From assembly GCA_028823855.1 (NCBI GenBank), contig JAPPFL010000038.1, positions 62,001 through 126,000 of the forward strand: a stretch of 64,000 nucleotides of DNA. The letters are read 5' to 3'. Source of the stretch: Albidovulum sp. (GTDB lineage: Bacteria; Pseudomonadota; Alphaproteobacteria; Rhodobacterales; Rhodobacteraceae). The position numbers and the translations under genes were made by a program. Of this stretch, positions 36,457 through 47,289 are shown piece by piece (within the stretch, counting starts at the first letter, position 1; each line of letters starts with the position of its first letter). Below the pieces are notes generated by a model. That model worked only from the letters and a program-made list of their open reading frames with translations. It searched no databases and was not told where the DNA came from.

Positions 36457-39400
36457 CTAACTGCAACCCGTCGAAGAACCGCATGTCGTGCAGTACAGGC
36501 ACGTTCCGCTACGTATTAGAGTAAAGTTACCGCAGTCGCCGCAAGGGTCGCCTTCGAATCCTCTCATATTGGATTTCCGGGTATCGGTTTCAAGCAATGC
36601 GCTCTCCGCCGCTTTGCTTTCGCTCACGACCGTCAAACCGTTCTCTAATGAATCTCCGACGCGCCTGCTCTTGCCCGTAACAATTTCCGCTTCGGAAACG
36701 GACTGGCTCTTTCGAATCGAGGCGGATCGCCTATTTGATCCATTTGATACCTCGAGCTGAATTCTGTTCCTCAAATAGCCGCGCGACCCCATATTCATTA
36801 CGGCTTCTCGAACTAGATCGCGCATGTTCCCGCCGTTCTCGTCCGGGTCGATACTGTCCTCGCCGCGTCCGAGATCTGTGATCATGTCGCCTTCCGGTAC
36901 GACCTGAGCAAGGTCCGTACGGTCGAGGTAGCTTACCGCCAACTCACGAAAGATGTAGTCAAGAATCGACGTCGCGTTCTTAATCGAATCATTGCCCTGA
37001 ACCAGCCCGGAAGGCTCGAAACGCGTAAATGTGAAAGAATCTACCAGCACTTCCAAAGGAACGCCGTACTGTAAGCCAAGCGAAATCGCGATGGCGAAAT
37101 TGTTCATCATCGCGCGGAATCCCGCGCCCTCCTTGTGCATGTCGATGAAGATTTCGCCTAGCGTTCCGTCTTCATATTCTCCGGTTCGAAGATAAACTTT
37201 GTGTCCACCTACGACGGCTTTCTGAGTATAGCCCTTTCTTCGAGTGGGAAGAATTCTCCTTTGCGCTAGACTGGCCGTTGGCGTAGACGGCGCGTACTCT
37301 TCTTTCCAGCGCCCGTTCGTTTTTGAGCCGCTTCCTTCGGCCGACTCTTCCTGAATTCCTTCCTCGCCAATATCGTCGTATAGTACCGATGCCAACGGCT
37401 GACTAAGTTTCGAACCATCCCGATAGAGCGCGATAGACTTGACACCAAGCTGCCAAGAAAGGCTGTAGGCATTTTTGCAATCTTCGATTGTTGCGGAATT
37501 CGGCATATTTACGGTTTTGGATATCGCGCCGGAAATAAAACTCTGGGCAGCAGCCATCATTCGTATGTGGCTTTCCACGCTCAAGCACCTCGTGCCCCTT
37601 CGGCCGCAGGTGTTGGCGCAGTCGAATACGTGCAGGTGCTCTTTTGACAGGTGCGGCGCCCCTTCCAGCGTCATTGTCCCGCAAGCATATTGGTTACCGG
37701 CCTCGATCTGATCGTTTGAAAAACCCAATCTCGACAGCATGTCGAAATTTGGGTCGACCATCTCTTCGTCGGTCAAGCCTAGCTCGTTCCTGCAAAAATC
37801 TTGGCCGAGATTGGAAGGATTGAAAATAAATCTTATGTCGAAAGCCGAATCTAGTTTACTTTCTATTTTGGAAATCGCTTCCTGGGTAAATCCCCGTGCG
37901 GTGAGCAGATTGTGGTTGATGCCCGGTGAATTTTCGAGTTCGCCGTGTCCGACCGCGTAGTTGACGATGTCGCGAATTTGGGCCTCGGAATAGCCTAGCG
38001 AATTAAGTGCTGCTGGAACGGATTTGTTGATTATTTTAAAATAGCCGCCGCCCGCCAGCGATTTAAACTTCACAAGCGCAAAATCCGGCTCGATACCGGT
38101 GGTATCGCAATCCATAACGAGCGCAATGGTACCCGTTGGCGCGACAACGGTCGTTTGCGCATTTCGAAACCCATGCTTTTTGCCCAGCGACAGCGCTTCA
38201 TCCCACGCCTCCCTTGCCAATGCTGCGAGATCCGAGTCCGGGCAATCCTCGGCCCGCAGCGGAACCGGTAGCACAGCGAGCGACTCGTATCCGCTTGTTT
38301 TCCCGTATGCCGCTCGCCGATGATTTCTAATTACCCTCAGCATCATGCCGGCGTTCTTTTCGTAGCCTTCGAAAGGTCCCAATTCGCCGGCTAATTCGGC
38401 AGAAGTCGCATAGGCGGTTCCGCACATTATCGAAGTCAAAGCGCCGCATAATGCGCGTCCTTGCTCGCTGTCGTAACCTAGACCCATGCGCATAATCAGC
38501 CCCCCGATATTGGCGTACCCGAGTCCAAGTGTTCGAAAGCGGTGCGAAAGCAAAGCAATTTCCTTCGATGGAAATTGCGCCATTAGAACCGAGATTTCGA
38601 GCGCCATGGTAAGCACGCGCGTTACGTGCCTGAAGTCTTCCGTGCGAAATCGGCCGTCCTTGTAGAACGGGAGGAGGTTTATTGAAGCCAGATTGCACGC
38701 GGTGTCGTCCAGGAACATGTACTCCGAACACGGGTTCGAAGCTCTAATCGGGCCGTCGAACGGGCACGTGTGCCAAGAATTGATCGTGTCGTGGTACTGA
38801 ACGCCCGGGTCGGCGCTTGCCCACGCCGCGTGCCCGATTTTTTCCCACAGTTCGCCGGCGTCGACGACCTTGGCGACAGTACCGTCGGTTCGACGTAACA
38901 ATTGCCAAGGTTCATTCTTTCTCGCTGCCCGAAGGAAATCGTCGGTCACGCGCACCGAATTATTAGAATTCTGCCCTGAAACGGTTGAGTAGGCTTCCGA
39001 CTGCCAGTCGGTATTGTAGGTGTCGAATTCAATGGAAGTATATCCCTGTTGCGCATATTGCAGGCAGCGGCCAATAAACGACTCCGGGACCATGGCTGAC
39101 CGAGCTTCCTTGATCTCGAGCCGAAGCCGCCTGTTCTGTTTCGGGTCGCAAGCGTTTTCGCGCGAGCCTTCCCAAGAATTAACGGCCTTGAAAATCTTGT
39201 TGAGCATTTTTTCGGTCGCCAGCGACCCGGCTACGAGTGCAGCGACCTTCTGCTCTTCGCGGACTTTCCAGGAAATGAACTCTTCGATGTCCGGATGGTC
39301 TAGATCGCAGATGACCATCTTTGCGGCGCGCCTCGTCGTACCGCCCGATTTTATGGCGCCAGCGGCTCTATCGCCGATGCGTAGAAAACTCATCATTCCG

Positions 39401-40155
39401 CTCGACCGGCCCCCGCTCGAAAGCGGTTCGTTTGCGCCTCGCAAACTGGAAAAATTCGTTCCGGTTCCAGAACCGAATTTAAACAGCCTCGCTTCGCGAA
39501 CCCAAAGATCCATAATTCCGCCATCGTTAACGAGATCGTCGCGGACCGACTGTATGAAACAGGCGTGCGGCTGAGGGCGTTCATAAGCGCTGGCAGACAT
39601 CTGCAATGCACCGGTTCTGTAGTCGACGTAGGAATGCCCCTGCCCCGGTCCGTCGATTCCATAAGCCCAGTGCAATCCGGTGTTGAACCACTGCGGCGAA
39701 TTCGGGGCCGCCAACTGCGTCGCAAGAATATAGCGGCTTTCATCGAAAAACGCTCGCGCGTCTTCTTCGGAATCGAAATAGCCTCCCTTCCAGCCCCAAT
39801 AGGACCAAGTGCCGGCCAATCGGTCGAAAACTTGCTTTGCGGAAGTCTCGCCGCCGAATTGCGTCTCCATAGGAAGACCCTTCAATGCCACCTCGTCCGG
39901 CTCCGAAGGCCAGAGGAATTCCGGAACGTCATTTTCGATCTTTTTGCGTAGCTTCGCAGCCACTCCGGCTTTACGGAAGTATTTTTGCGCTAGGACGTCG
40001 ACGGCGTTGCGACTCCACGCTTGAGGCATTTCTATGTTGGAAAGACCAAAGACCAGCGAACCGTCGGTGCTGCGAATTTCGGAATCGGTCACGACAAACT
40101 CGATTCCGTCATACGGGTCGCATCCAGCTTTTGTAAATCGCCGCGAAATCTTCAT
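36457..40155 (-). CDS. nrdJ: adenosylcobalamin-dependent ribonucleotide reductase (class II)
   Basis: Vitamin B12-dependent reductase of 1232 residues that makes dNDPs. Catalytic region: [20 protein letters not shown] with the radical-site Cys and Asn, NANDP-binding [12 protein letters not shown]-like, and the Zn-ribbon at the C-terminus ([18 protein letters not shown]). The C-terminal half contains the extra domain typical of the long alphaproteobacterial NrdJ. GGAGGGG is directly upstream of the ATG at 40155. A B12 supply is required. No B12 riboswitch was found upstream; see the palindrome instead. Confidence 0.96.
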   Translation of the reverse strand: MKISRRFTKAGCDPYDGIEFVVTDSEIRSTDGSLVFGLSNIEMPQAWSRNAVDVLAQKYFRKAGVAAKLRKKIENDVPEFLWPSEPDEVALKGLPMETQFGGETSAKQVFDRLAGTWSYWGWKGGYFDSEEDARAFFDESRYILATQLAAPNSPQWFNTGLHWAYGIDGPGQGHSYVDYRTGALQMSASAYERPQPHACFIQSVRDDLVNDGGIMDLWVREARLFKFGSGTGTNFSSLRGANEPLSSGGRSSGMMSFLRIGDRAAGAIKSGGTTRRAAKMVICDLDHPDIEEFISWKVREEQKVAALVAGSLATEKMLNKIFKAVNSWEGSRENACDPKQNRRLRLEIKEARSAMVPESFIGRCLQYAQQGYTSIEFDTYNTDWQSEAYSTVSGQNSNNSVRVTDDFLRAARKNEPWQLLRRTDGTVAKVVDAGELWEKIGHAAWASADPGVQYHDTINSWHTCPFDGPIRASNPCSEYMFLDDTACNLASINLLPFYKDGRFRTEDFRHVTRVLTMALEISVLMAQFPSKEIALLSHRFRTLGLGYANIGGLIMRMGLGYDSEQGRALCGALTSIMCGTAYATSAELAGELGPFEGYEKNAGMMLRVIRNHRRAAYGKTSGYESLAVLPVPLRAEDCPDSDLAALAREAWDEALSLGKKHGFRNAQTTVVAPTGTIALVMDCDTTGIEPDFALVKFKSLAGGGYFKIINKSVPAALNSLGYSEAQIRDIVNYAVGHGELENSPGINHNLLTARGFTQEAISKIESKLDSAFDIRFIFNPSNLGQDFCRNELGLTDEEMVDPNFDMLSRLGFSNDQIEAGNQYACGTMTLEGAPHLSKEHLHVFDCANTCGRRGTRCLSVESHIRMMAAAQSFISGAISKTVNMPNSATIEDCKNAYSLSWQLGVKSIALYRDGSKLSQPLASVLYDDIGEEGIQEESAEGSGSKTNGRWKEEYAPSTPTASLAQRRILPTRRKGYTQKAVVGGHKVYLRTGEYEDGTLGEIFIDMHKEGAGFRAMMNNFAIAISLGLQYGVPLEVLVDSFTFTRFEPSGLVQGNDSIKNATSILDYIFRELAVSYLDRTDLAQVVPEGDMITDLGRGEDSIDPDENGGNMRDLVREAVMNMGSRGYLRNRIQLEVSNGSNRRSASIRKSQSVSEAEIVTGKSRRVGDSLENGLTVVSESKAAESALLETDTRKSNMRGFEGDPCGDCGNFTLIRSGTCLYCTTCGSSTGCS

Positions 40156-40203
40156 GCTCGCCCCTCCAAGATTCCGTCAGGTTTCGCTGCCGGCACGCAT
40201 TCG

Positions 40204-40223
40204 GAATCTGAGGTCTCAGATTC
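40204..40223. promoter_or_regulatory. perfect 20-bp palindrome in the nrdJ leader
   Basis: GAATCTGAG and CTCAGATTC, separated by two bases, 49 bases upstream of the nrdJ start and downstream of the predicted promoter. It differs from the NrdR consensus (ACACWATATATWGTGT) and from the GAAC-N7-GAAC LexA site of this class. It is likely to be an operator or a hairpin in the mRNA. Confidence 0.5.
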
Positions 40224-40254
40224 TAAATATCGCGTTTTGTCTTAGTGAACCCCC

Positions 40255-40283
40255 AATAGACAGGGTTCAAAGTTTGTTGTCAA
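40255..40283 (-). promoter_or_regulatory. promoter of nrdJ
   Basis: Minus strand: TTGACA (40283-40278), 17-base spacer, TCTATT (40260-40255). The -35 is perfect, the -10 is moderate. The start point would be about 40247, giving a leader of roughly 90 bases containing the palindrome. Confidence 0.5.
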
Positions 40284-40546
40284 CCAAAATTTTTGCAGGC
40301 TGAATCGGCCAGACGAACGTCCCGGCGATCAATGAAGCGCTGCCGGCAACTCCTATTTTAGTGCGGCCTGCGAACAACTTCGACCGACAGAGACGAAAGG
40401 ACTTTCAGGAAAATGCGCGAACAACGGTCGCCGCATCCGGCCCTCTGCCATTCGCTGAACGATGGACGATACGCACCTCACATGTCATTCAATTGCATTT
40501 GCATGCAAAAATCGGTTGAATTCCACTGTCCGGTACAATTGGAATT

Positions 40547-40623
40547 TGGTCGGGGCGATTGGATTCGAACCAACGACCTGCGGTTCCCAAAACCGCCGCG
40601 CTACCAAACTGCGCCACGCCCCG
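40547..40623 (-). tRNA. tRNA-Pro (anticodon UGG)
   Basis: On the minus strand: acceptor CGGGGCG pairing with CGCCCCG, D arm with GCGCAGTTTGGTAGCGC, anticodon loop TTTTGGGAA with anticodon TGG, TPsiC arm GTTGGTTCGAATCCAAT, discriminator A and an encoded CCA. The whole cloverleaf fits with no missing arm. Confidence 0.96.
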
Positions 40624-40665
40624 CCGAATTATGCGCGTCTTAATTTAAACTGGTACACTCGCGCA

Positions 40666-41172
40666 TTAATCGCAAGGCCAAATTGCCTTGGACTGGGGCA
40701 TTTTCGGATGCCTCAGTTGTGAACCGATCCCAAGCCCTAATTGATCCGCCATTCCTCCATTTATCTCGAGAACCGCCAAAATGCCGTCCCCGCCGGTTAT
40801 TGGGGCAAGGCTACCCGGCCTCGCATTCGAGTGAATAAATTTAACCGCGCCCGATTCGCCGAGGAAAATTATGTCTAGTGGAATTAAGGTGTTTTTCATC
40901 CAAAAGCTCGCCGGCCCAGGACGCTCGTAAAGGAACAGCATTCCGCTTTGAGTTGGAAGGCGCTCTCGAAACATCAATCCGCGCCGCCGCTCATCCTCAC
41001 TATCCGCGACTTCGACGCGGAATCGCGCCGAGCCCCACTCGCCTCGAATTTCGGCGACGCCAGTCTCGCAGGCGTTCGCGGTTGAAACGATTAACCAAAT
41101 CGAGAAACATGCGACGGCTAGCAACGAAGGGGCACCAAATATTGAGCCAAGGGAGCGGGTACGTAGCGTCAC
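40666..41172 (-). CDS. DUF192 secreted protein
   Basis: About 168 residues with an N-terminal signal sequence (LLAVACFSIWLIVSTANA) and a DUF192 domain: MFRERLPTQSGMLFLY, FWMKNTLIPLDIIFLG and GSLAPITGGDGILAVLEINGG. The start is the GTG at 41172, one base after the stop of the cold-shock gene, so the two are coupled. The frame extends upstream but only re-reads the cold-shock gene. Function unknown; secretion inferred from the signal. Confidence 0.88.
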   Translation of the reverse strand: MTLRTRSLGSIFGAPSLLAVACFSIWLIVSTANACETGVAEIRGEWGSARFRVEVADSEDERRRGLMFRERLPTQSGMLFLYERPGPASFWMKNTLIPLDIIFLGESGAVKFIHSNARPGSLAPITGGDGILAVLEINGGMADQLGLGIGSQLRHPKMPQSKAIWPCD

Positions 41173-41173
41173 G

Positions 41174-41728
41174 CTATTCCATTTCCGAAATAGCCGCCTC
41201 CCAATTGCGAATTTCCGCTGCCATTTTTCCGCGCGGACCTTCGACAACTCGAATGCAGAACGCTTCGCCCGACTGCAGATCCGAAAATCCGCTTTGTCGG
41301 ACTGTCTCCATGTGCACGAATATGTCTTCCGGATAGCCGAACACGTTGGCAAATCCGAAACCGCGAAGTTTGTCGAACCATTTAATGCGCGCCGGTTCCA
41401 GCGGCGCGTCAATAGTTGCCGAATCGGCGAAATCGATAGTTCTCATGCCTTCCGTTACTGGAGCGTCAGAAGGTGGCGTTATTGAAAGAACTTCCGTAGC
41501 CTGAATTCCCCTAGGCGTTTCCTGTGTATAAATTTCAACAATTGCCCCTTCAGTAACGGTGCCCTGGCCGAAATTTCGGAGAACATTCGCATGCAACAAA
41601 ATGTCGGGACCGACTTCATCGGTTACGACGAAACCGAAGCCCTTCGACGCGTTGAACCACTTTACGCGACCCGTTACCTTTTCCTGATGATCCACTTTGT
41701 CAACTCCAAACCGCTTGGAATCAGCCAA
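41174..41728 (-). CDS. double cold-shock domain protein
   Basis: 184 residues with two cold-shock domains: one at about 18-85 (GRVKWFNASKGFGFVVTDE with RNP1, and DILLHANVL with RNP2) and one at about 110-180 (ARIKWFDKLRGFGFANVFG, DIFVHMETV). Tandem CSD proteins are common in alphaproteobacteria and bind single-stranded nucleic acids. First gene of a two-gene operon with DUF192. Its upstream region (41729-42069) is long enough for a cold-shock leader but shows no clear conserved pattern. Confidence 0.93.
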   Translation of the reverse strand: MADSKRFGVDKVDHQEKVTGRVKWFNASKGFGFVVTDEVGPDILLHANVLRNFGQGTVTEGAIVEIYTQETPRGIQATEVLSITPPSDAPVTEGMRTIDFADSATIDAPLEPARIKWFDKLRGFGFANVFGYPEDIFVHMETVRQSGFSDLQSGEAFCIRVVEGPRGKMAAEIRNWEAAISEME

Positions 41729-42069
41729 GCGAGTTATTTACATGCATATTCGGGTACAATAGTCGCTTAGTTTCGTTTAAAAAACAAGAAAAATCGTGCC
41801 GCATGTAAACATTTCGCCTCGAGTGAGGATTTTTTGCTCCGTATGACTATCTCATTGAATATCCGACCGATTGCCGAGCTAATTCTACATAATTTCCAGC
41901 GAAGATTGCGCGATGGGACGGATCTGCACTCGGCATCAGCGCAGGTTCGCTGCCAATTGATAGTGACCCATAGCGCCGACATCACTGCGGCTCCCGCATT
42001 TGGCTCTAAGGTATTGAAGAAGGATATTATTTCTCATAAATGGAACTCAAGCGGGAAAAGTGCGTGGAA
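41729..42069. other. divergent spacer between the cold-shock gene and fabI
   Basis: About 340 bases holding both promoters. No further gene or RNA recognised. Confidence 0.35.
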
Positions 42070-42897
42070 ATGAAGATGCCAACGGCCTTGTTAGAGGGTA
42101 AGCGCGGCCTGATCATGGGCGTGGCAAACAGTAAATCAATCGCTTGGGGCATTGCGCGAGCTTGCGCGGCGCACGGCGCAGAACTTGCGATTTCCTACCA
42201 AGGCGAAGCGTTTCGCAAAAGGGTAGCGCCGCTCGCAGCATCGCTCGGCGACGCTTTACTCATGGAATGCGATGTCAGCAGCGAATCCTCCATAGACGCC
42301 TTGTTCGAGCAACTTGGATCCAAGTGGGGCCGTCTTGACTTTTTAGTGCACGCGATCGGCTTTTCCGACAAGACCGAGTTGCGGGGCCGATATGTCGAGA
42401 CTTCTCGTAGCAACTTCAGCATGTCCATGGATATTTCCGTGTATTCATTTACAGCCGTTGCGCGCCGGGCGGAAAATCTCATGAAGAATGGCGGTTCTTT
42501 GCTTACGTTGACCTATTACGGCGCGGAAAAAGTCATGCCCCATTACAACGTCATGGGAGTGGCAAAGGCGGCACTGGAAGCGTCAATCATGTACTTGGCC
42601 GCCGACTTGGGCGGATCGGGTATCCGTGTCAATGCGATATCGGCAGGAACGATAAAGACGCTAGCGGCGTCGGGGATCGGCGATTTTCGGTATATCATGA
42701 AATGGAATGAGTTGAATTCTCCCCTTCAGCGCAATGTAGACCAAGACGAAGTCGGAAGAGCGGCGTTGTTTTTGCTTTCCGATCTCGGGTCCGGCGTAAC
42801 AGGAGAAATCGTGCATGTCGATGCCGGCTATCACGTAGTTGGCATGAAGCGGCCTGATGCGCCAGACATCGACGCAGTTAGCAGACGAAATCCATGA
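42070..42897 (+). CDS. fabI: enoyl-ACP reductase (NADH), FabI type
   Basis: Last step of each fatty-acid elongation round, about 275 residues. N-terminal nucleotide-binding [19 protein letters not shown], active-site Tyr and Lys in [13 protein letters not shown] (Y-x6-K), and [13 protein letters not shown]. The ATG at 42070 gives the usual FabI N-terminus; an upstream ATG at 42040 would add ten residues. Its stop overlaps the start of gpt. Confidence 0.94.
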   Translation: MKMPTALLEGKRGLIMGVANSKSIAWGIARACAAHGAELAISYQGEAFRKRVAPLAASLGDALLMECDVSSESSIDALFEQLGSKWGRLDFLVHAIGFSDKTELRGRYVETSRSNFSMSMDISVYSFTAVARRAENLMKNGGSLLTLTYYGAEKVMPHYNVMGVAKAALEASIMYLAADLGGSGIRVNAISAGTIKTLAASGIGDFRYIMKWNELNSPLQRNVDQDEVGRAALFLLSDLGSGVTGEIVHVDAGYHVVGMKRPDAPDIDAVSRRNP

Positions 42898-43397
42898 ACG
42901 AACCTGAACGGTACGAAAAGAGTTTTGTAGTAAGTTGGGACCAATTGCATCGTGATGCCAGAGCGTTAGCGTGGCGCCTCGACCGCAACAATTCCTCGGA
43001 AGTCGAATGGAAGGCGCTTGTCGCGATCGCACGGGGAGGAATGGCTCCGGCAATGATAATCGCAAGGGAACTCGGTATTCGAACGGTCGATACAATTTCA
43101 GTCAAATCCTATGATCATCAACTGCATGTAGGTGTTGAGATATTAAAATATCCCGACAAAGAAATCACAGGCGACGGCGAAGGAATTCTGATCGTCGACG
43201 ACTTGGTGGATACCGGAAAAACTCTTGAGGTCGTTCGCGAGCGTTATCCTAGAGCCCATTTTGCCACTGTTTATGCCAAGCCCAAGGGCCGCCCGCTCGT
43301 AGATACCTTCATCACCGAAGTCAGCCAGGACACATGGATATTTTTCCCTTGGGACACCGGTCTAAAGTATGTCCAACCATTTAGAATGACTACTTGA
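42894..43397 (+). CDS. gpt: xanthine phosphoribosyltransferase
   Basis: 167 residues, type I phosphoribosyltransferase of the Xgpt branch: the PRPP loop [39 protein letters not shown] and the C-terminal [10 protein letters not shown]. It salvages xanthine and guanine. It overlaps the fabI stop (ATGA), suggesting cotranscription. 183 bases separate it from the cupin gene. Confidence 0.92.
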   Translation: MNEPERYEKSFVVSWDQLHRDARALAWRLDRNNSSEVEWKALVAIARGGMAPAMIIARELGIRTVDTISVKSYDHQLHVGVEILKYPDKEITGDGEGILIVDDLVDTGKTLEVVRERYPRAHFATVYAKPKGRPLVDTFITEVSQDTWIFFPWDTGLKYVQPFRMTT

Positions 43398-43579
43398 ATC
43401 CGGTCGCGCCGTACAACGAGGGTGGAAGGCTCAAATGATTGTCGTTCGATTCGCAAATCGACTAATCGGTAGTTCGCCGATCTTCGTAATCGGCAGGCAG
43501 GTACTCGCGAATTTGCAGTACCAGCGCAGTTAGACCGTAAATCGGGCAATGATTCCAAGTGGCCAGCAAGGAGGGCAAA

Positions 43580-43861
43580 GTGCCGACAGCGACACCGCAA
43601 ATCCAAATCGAAAACGATACTGTCAGGGTTACGGAGTGGAATTTCACCGTAGGTGCGGAAACCGGGCACCATCGTCACGAACACGACTACGTAATCGTAC
43701 CGCTAACGACCGGAAATCTCAAAATCATTGACAACGACGGCAAGGAAACGATCTCGCACCTAATTAAGGGAAAGCCATATTTTCGCCGCGAAGGTGTTGA
43801 GCACAATGTAATTAATGACTCCGGCACTGAGTTCGCGTTTATTGAAATCGAATTGCTTTGA
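43580..43861 (+). CDS. small cupin-domain protein
   Basis: About 93 residues, one cupin fold: metal motif TGHHRHEHDYVIVPL (HxHx...E) and a later His in GVEHNVIN. The start is the GTG at 43580 because GGAGG is directly in front; an upstream ATG has no site. Small cupins are isomerases, sensors or binding proteins; the role here is unknown. Confidence 0.8.
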   Translation: MPTATPQIQIENDTVRVTEWNFTVGAETGHHRHEHDYVIVPLTTGNLKIIDNDGKETISHLIKGKPYFRREGVEHNVINDSGTEFAFIEIELL

Positions 43862-44098
43862 ATCTGGAGTTTGCCGAAAACTCCCGAAATTCGATTGCTC
43901 CTTAGGCGGCAATTGCGGAAGCGTCTCGAACGCCGGAGTCCCAGATTAGCCGATCTAGCTAAGATTCCGATGCCAATATCCAGTTTAAGCGCCTGTAACG
44001 GCAATCAATGCTTATTTCCAATTTCGCGATCAAAGGTTCGGACTTGCAGGAATTGTTCCTTTCAATTTTCCTTCCTTTTCGCGGCGGTCTAGGATAGG

Positions 44099-45469
44099 AT
44101 GAAGCAGGCAGAAAGAGATAGCTCGCTGCCAAATTCTGAATTCTGCAAATCAAGGGGCAGATTTCGCTGGCATTCAAAATCGAAAGTACGATCCGCTAAC
44201 GGCGACGCTTGCGATTCCCACGTCGTGGGAAATTTGGTATCGGCGCCGAGCGATCAAGAATGCTCAAAAACGGCGATTATAGGCGACTCGAATTCGGTTT
44301 TGGCGTTGGCGCAAGTTTTTGATGCAATTCGACAAGAAAGGCCCTTTGGATTGATTCCTGCTGGCCATCATGCCGGCTTGCGAAGTCGTTCCTTAAGAGA
44401 TCTGCATATCGCCGGAGAGAGCGGCGACAGAAATGTCTTCATGTGTTTGAGTTCTGGAAGTCAAGGTTCGCCTAAATGGATTTGCAGAACCCACGAATCT
44501 TGGCTGCGAAGTTTTGAAGTAAACGCTGAGCTTTGGAATATCAGCACTGATTCAGAATTCGCCATTTTAGGGCTACTGGGATATTCGCTGTCTTTATACG
44601 GGGCGCTTGAAGCGCTGCACAACGGCGCCGACCTTCTTCTACTAGGCGGATTTCGTCCTGACTTTCAGCTTTCCGAACTTTCGAAAAGAAGAGTGACGCA
44701 CATATTCGCGACTCCTACGCAGCTTCGGCTCCTTGCGAACGCACATCGTAAAGGGGGAGAAAAAGCATTAAACTCCGTTCTGTACGTGCTAGTTGGCGGT
44801 GCCAAGCTCGACATCGCGACTTCGGAAATTTCTAGTCGCATCTTTTCCAATGCCGAAGTTCTGGAATTTTACGGCACTTCCGAAACGAGTTTTGTCGCGA
44901 CCGCAAGCAAATTTTCGCCAAGCGGTTCGGTCGGCCAACCCTACCCAAGAACTGAAATTGAAATCCGCGACAATCGAGACGTTCCTGTTCCATTCGGCAC
45001 CGAGGGCGAGATCTGGGTGAGAAGCCCCTACCTTTTCCTGGGATATTCACACGGTGATTCGGACGCTACTCGATGGGACAATAGCGGATTTTTGACGGTT
45101 GGCGAAATCGGCTTTCAGGACAGCCAAGGCAATCTTTACATAGTTGGAAGAAAAGACCGAATGGTAACTGTTGCCGACCAAAACGTTCATCCAGAGTTGA
45201 TTGAAGATTTTTTGCTCGAATTTGAAGGAATAGAAAACGCGGCAGCCGTTCCGATCGAAGATCCCGTTCGAGGGCATAAATTCGTCGCGTTCGTCTACGG
45301 GCGGAACAGCAATTCGAACTGCGAAATATTGTTGAAGTCCAGCCGGGTAAAATTCGGCCCGCTCGTCTCGCCAAGAATGATCATCGGCCTAAGCCGATGG
45401 CCGCTGCTGCAGTCAGGAAAAACCGACTACCATTTCTTGAACCGTTTGGCAGCCGGCGAGGAAATTTGA
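44099..45469 (+). CDS. AMP-forming acyl-CoA ligase in the biotin neighbourhood
   Basis: 456 residues of the ANL superfamily, shorter than most. The P-loop is SSGSQGSPKW, the A5 core YGTSETSF, the A7 position VGEIGFQD (usually TGDxGxxD, here Glu for Asp), hinge GRKDRMVTV and the A10 lysine in SGKTDYHF. AGGATAGG precedes the ATG. It overlaps the thiolase start by four bases, and both converge on bioM-bioN-bioY. In Bacillus subtilis a ligase (yhfT) and thiolase (yhfS) form an operon with a bioY copy (yhfU), so the pair recurs with biotin uptake. The acyl substrate is unknown; a pimelate-like acid is a guess. Confidence 0.82.
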   Translation: MKQAERDSSLPNSEFCKSRGRFRWHSKSKVRSANGDACDSHVVGNLVSAPSDQECSKTAIIGDSNSVLALAQVFDAIRQERPFGLIPAGHHAGLRSRSLRDLHIAGESGDRNVFMCLSSGSQGSPKWICRTHESWLRSFEVNAELWNISTDSEFAILGLLGYSLSLYGALEALHNGADLLLLGGFRPDFQLSELSKRRVTHIFATPTQLRLLANAHRKGGEKALNSVLYVLVGGAKLDIATSEISSRIFSNAEVLEFYGTSETSFVATASKFSPSGSVGQPYPRTEIEIRDNRDVPVPFGTEGEIWVRSPYLFLGYSHGDSDATRWDNSGFLTVGEIGFQDSQGNLYIVGRKDRMVTVADQNVHPELIEDFLLEFEGIENAAAVPIEDPVRGHKFVAFVYGRNSNSNCEILLKSSRVKFGPLVSPRMIIGLSRWPLLQSGKTDYHFLNRLAAGEEI

Positions 45470-46608
45470 GTTCCTCCAGCTATATCGTCGCGGCACGACG
45501 AACTCCGATTGCACCTCGAAACGGTGCCCTGAGCGCCGCGGAAATTCACGAGCTCGCAGCCCCCGTTGCGAAGGCGGTTCTTAACGACGCCAAAATCCCT
45601 GCCGCCGAGGTAGACGAATTCATACTTGGAAACGCAATCGGCGGAGGCGGCAATCCCGCGAGGCTGGCAAGTCTGCGTGCCGGTCTTCCCAATCGCGTCG
45701 GCGGCCTAACAATCGACCGGCAGTGCTGCAGCGGCCTGGATGCCATTTTGGTTGCCGACGCGGTTATCAAATGCGGTGCCGCAGAAATCGTATTGGCGGG
45801 AGGCGCGGAAAGCTATTCGAGAAGACCAATTCGAAGCAAGACCTTCAATGACGGCAGAGCGCCTGTTTCTTATGACCGGCCACCGTTCACCCCTTGGCCG
45901 CGCGACGACCCTGAATTGCCGGATGCCGCTGATCAAGTTGCCGAGCGATTAATGATTTCCAAGGAACGGCAAGACGCATGGACGGTCGAAAGCCATCGAA
46001 AGGCCATGGATTCCCGATTGGGTTTGCGAAGTGAAATCGTAGAAGTTCCGGGAACATCGCTAGAGGAGGACAGCTATCCCCGAAATCTTTCTATGGCAAC
46101 ATGCCGGCGCGCAAAAACTATCAGCGGAAATGTGACTTCGGCCAATACGGCGCCTGAGGCAGATGGAGCAGCGGTGTGCCTGGTTGTTTCCGAGAATATT
46201 GCCCGGAATTGCACTTCCGCCGCAATAATCCTGTCATCGGCGATGCTTGGCGGCGATCCAAAGGAACCCGGGCTAGCTCCTGTCGCATCTATCCGTCATG
46301 CGCTTGAATTGGCTGGCATCGCCCAGGGGGAATTGCATTCCGCCGAAATTATGGAAGCATTCGCATGTCAAGCAATCGCGTGCGTGACTGAATCGGGATT
46401 GGATGAGCACATAGTCAACAGGCGCGGCGGCGCACTTGCACGCGGCCATCCGATCGGCGCTTCTGGTGCTATCCTTGCCGTACGCTTGTTCCACGAATTG
46501 AACGAACCGCAATCGTGCGGGCTTGCGGCCATTGCCGCTGCGGGCGGGCTTGGCACGGCAATGTTGCTTGGATCTGAACGAGTAGATTCCTCTAAAAAGC
46601 AATATTGA
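45466..46608 (+). CDS. thiolase-family protein lacking the second cysteine
   Basis: 380 residues. TTG start overlapping the ligase stop, with GAGGAA in front. Nucleophile Cys in DRQCCSGLDAI and the GHP loop in ALARGHPIGASGAI are intact. The NEAF motif reads EIMEAFACQ (Asn to Met), and the second catalytic Cys position is Ala: GLAAIAAAGGLG instead of GLxTxCIGGG. Canonical thiolase chemistry needs both cysteines, so it may cleave poorly or catalyse another transfer. Next to a ligase and biotin uptake genes, comparable to yhfS of Bacillus. Confidence 0.8.
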   Translation: MSSSSYIVAARRTPIAPRNGALSAAEIHELAAPVAKAVLNDAKIPAAEVDEFILGNAIGGGGNPARLASLRAGLPNRVGGLTIDRQCCSGLDAILVADAVIKCGAAEIVLAGGAESYSRRPIRSKTFNDGRAPVSYDRPPFTPWPRDDPELPDAADQVAERLMISKERQDAWTVESHRKAMDSRLGLRSEIVEVPGTSLEEDSYPRNLSMATCRRAKTISGNVTSANTAPEADGAAVCLVVSENIARNCTSAAIILSSAMLGGDPKEPGLAPVASIRHALELAGIAQGELHSAEIMEAFACQAIACVTESGLDEHIVNRRGGALARGHPIGASGAILAVRLFHELNEPQSCGLAAIAAAGGLGTAMLLGSERVDSSKKQY

Positions 46609-47289
46609 ATACAGGGCATGAACAGATCTCCGAATTGAATCGACTATCCGCACTATGGCTGCCCGCGCAATCGCAAATCGATAATGCATGCTGAATTCAC
46701 TATCGCATGCTAACCGCGTGTGCCTAGCGTCAATTATTTATGTGGAAACGATTAGGAAAAGCCTAGCGGATAATATTTTTTCGGCATGATTTCTGCCCCG
46801 GCCTGCCGATCAAGATGGCATGCCGTCAACGAATTTCTTGACTTTCACGAATCTAATATTCAGCAACACTAATGCATGGCGCCGGCCACTATTCACAGTC
46901 GCGCCAATTAGATTGAATCGAATCGCGAGCGTGCAGCGTGCGCCCCGCTAACCTTCGCATCCGTTGAAATTAGTCTTGGTTTGCTTGTCGGAAGAGAATT
47001 CCGAGTGAAAGAACGCAACTCGACCTAGGTACCTGAAAAGGCTTTTTGAGAAGAAACGAGCGAATTCGATCAACTTGAGTTTCTTTAGAAAACTTCCTGC
47101 CCGTATCAAATTTGCGCCGCCACTCCCCGCAACACGGTATCATCGCGCCTATCGAGACTCCGATGTCGGCAAAGCTGTCAATAAGCCAATTTGCGAAGCC
47201 TAACTTCCAATGTATGTTGGATATTCATGCTCCGACAGTATAGCTAAAACAATATGTTAAAGCGTAAACTTCAATTCTTTTATCATCCG
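46609..47289. other. 681-base convergent spacer between thiolase and bioY
   Basis: Convergent genes meet here; no gene, tRNA or strong terminator seen. Confidence 0.35.

Noticed and set aside
40156-40255. Cobalamin riboswitch upstream of nrdJ
   Set aside because: No B12 box pattern found; only a palindrome and promoter-like sequence are there.
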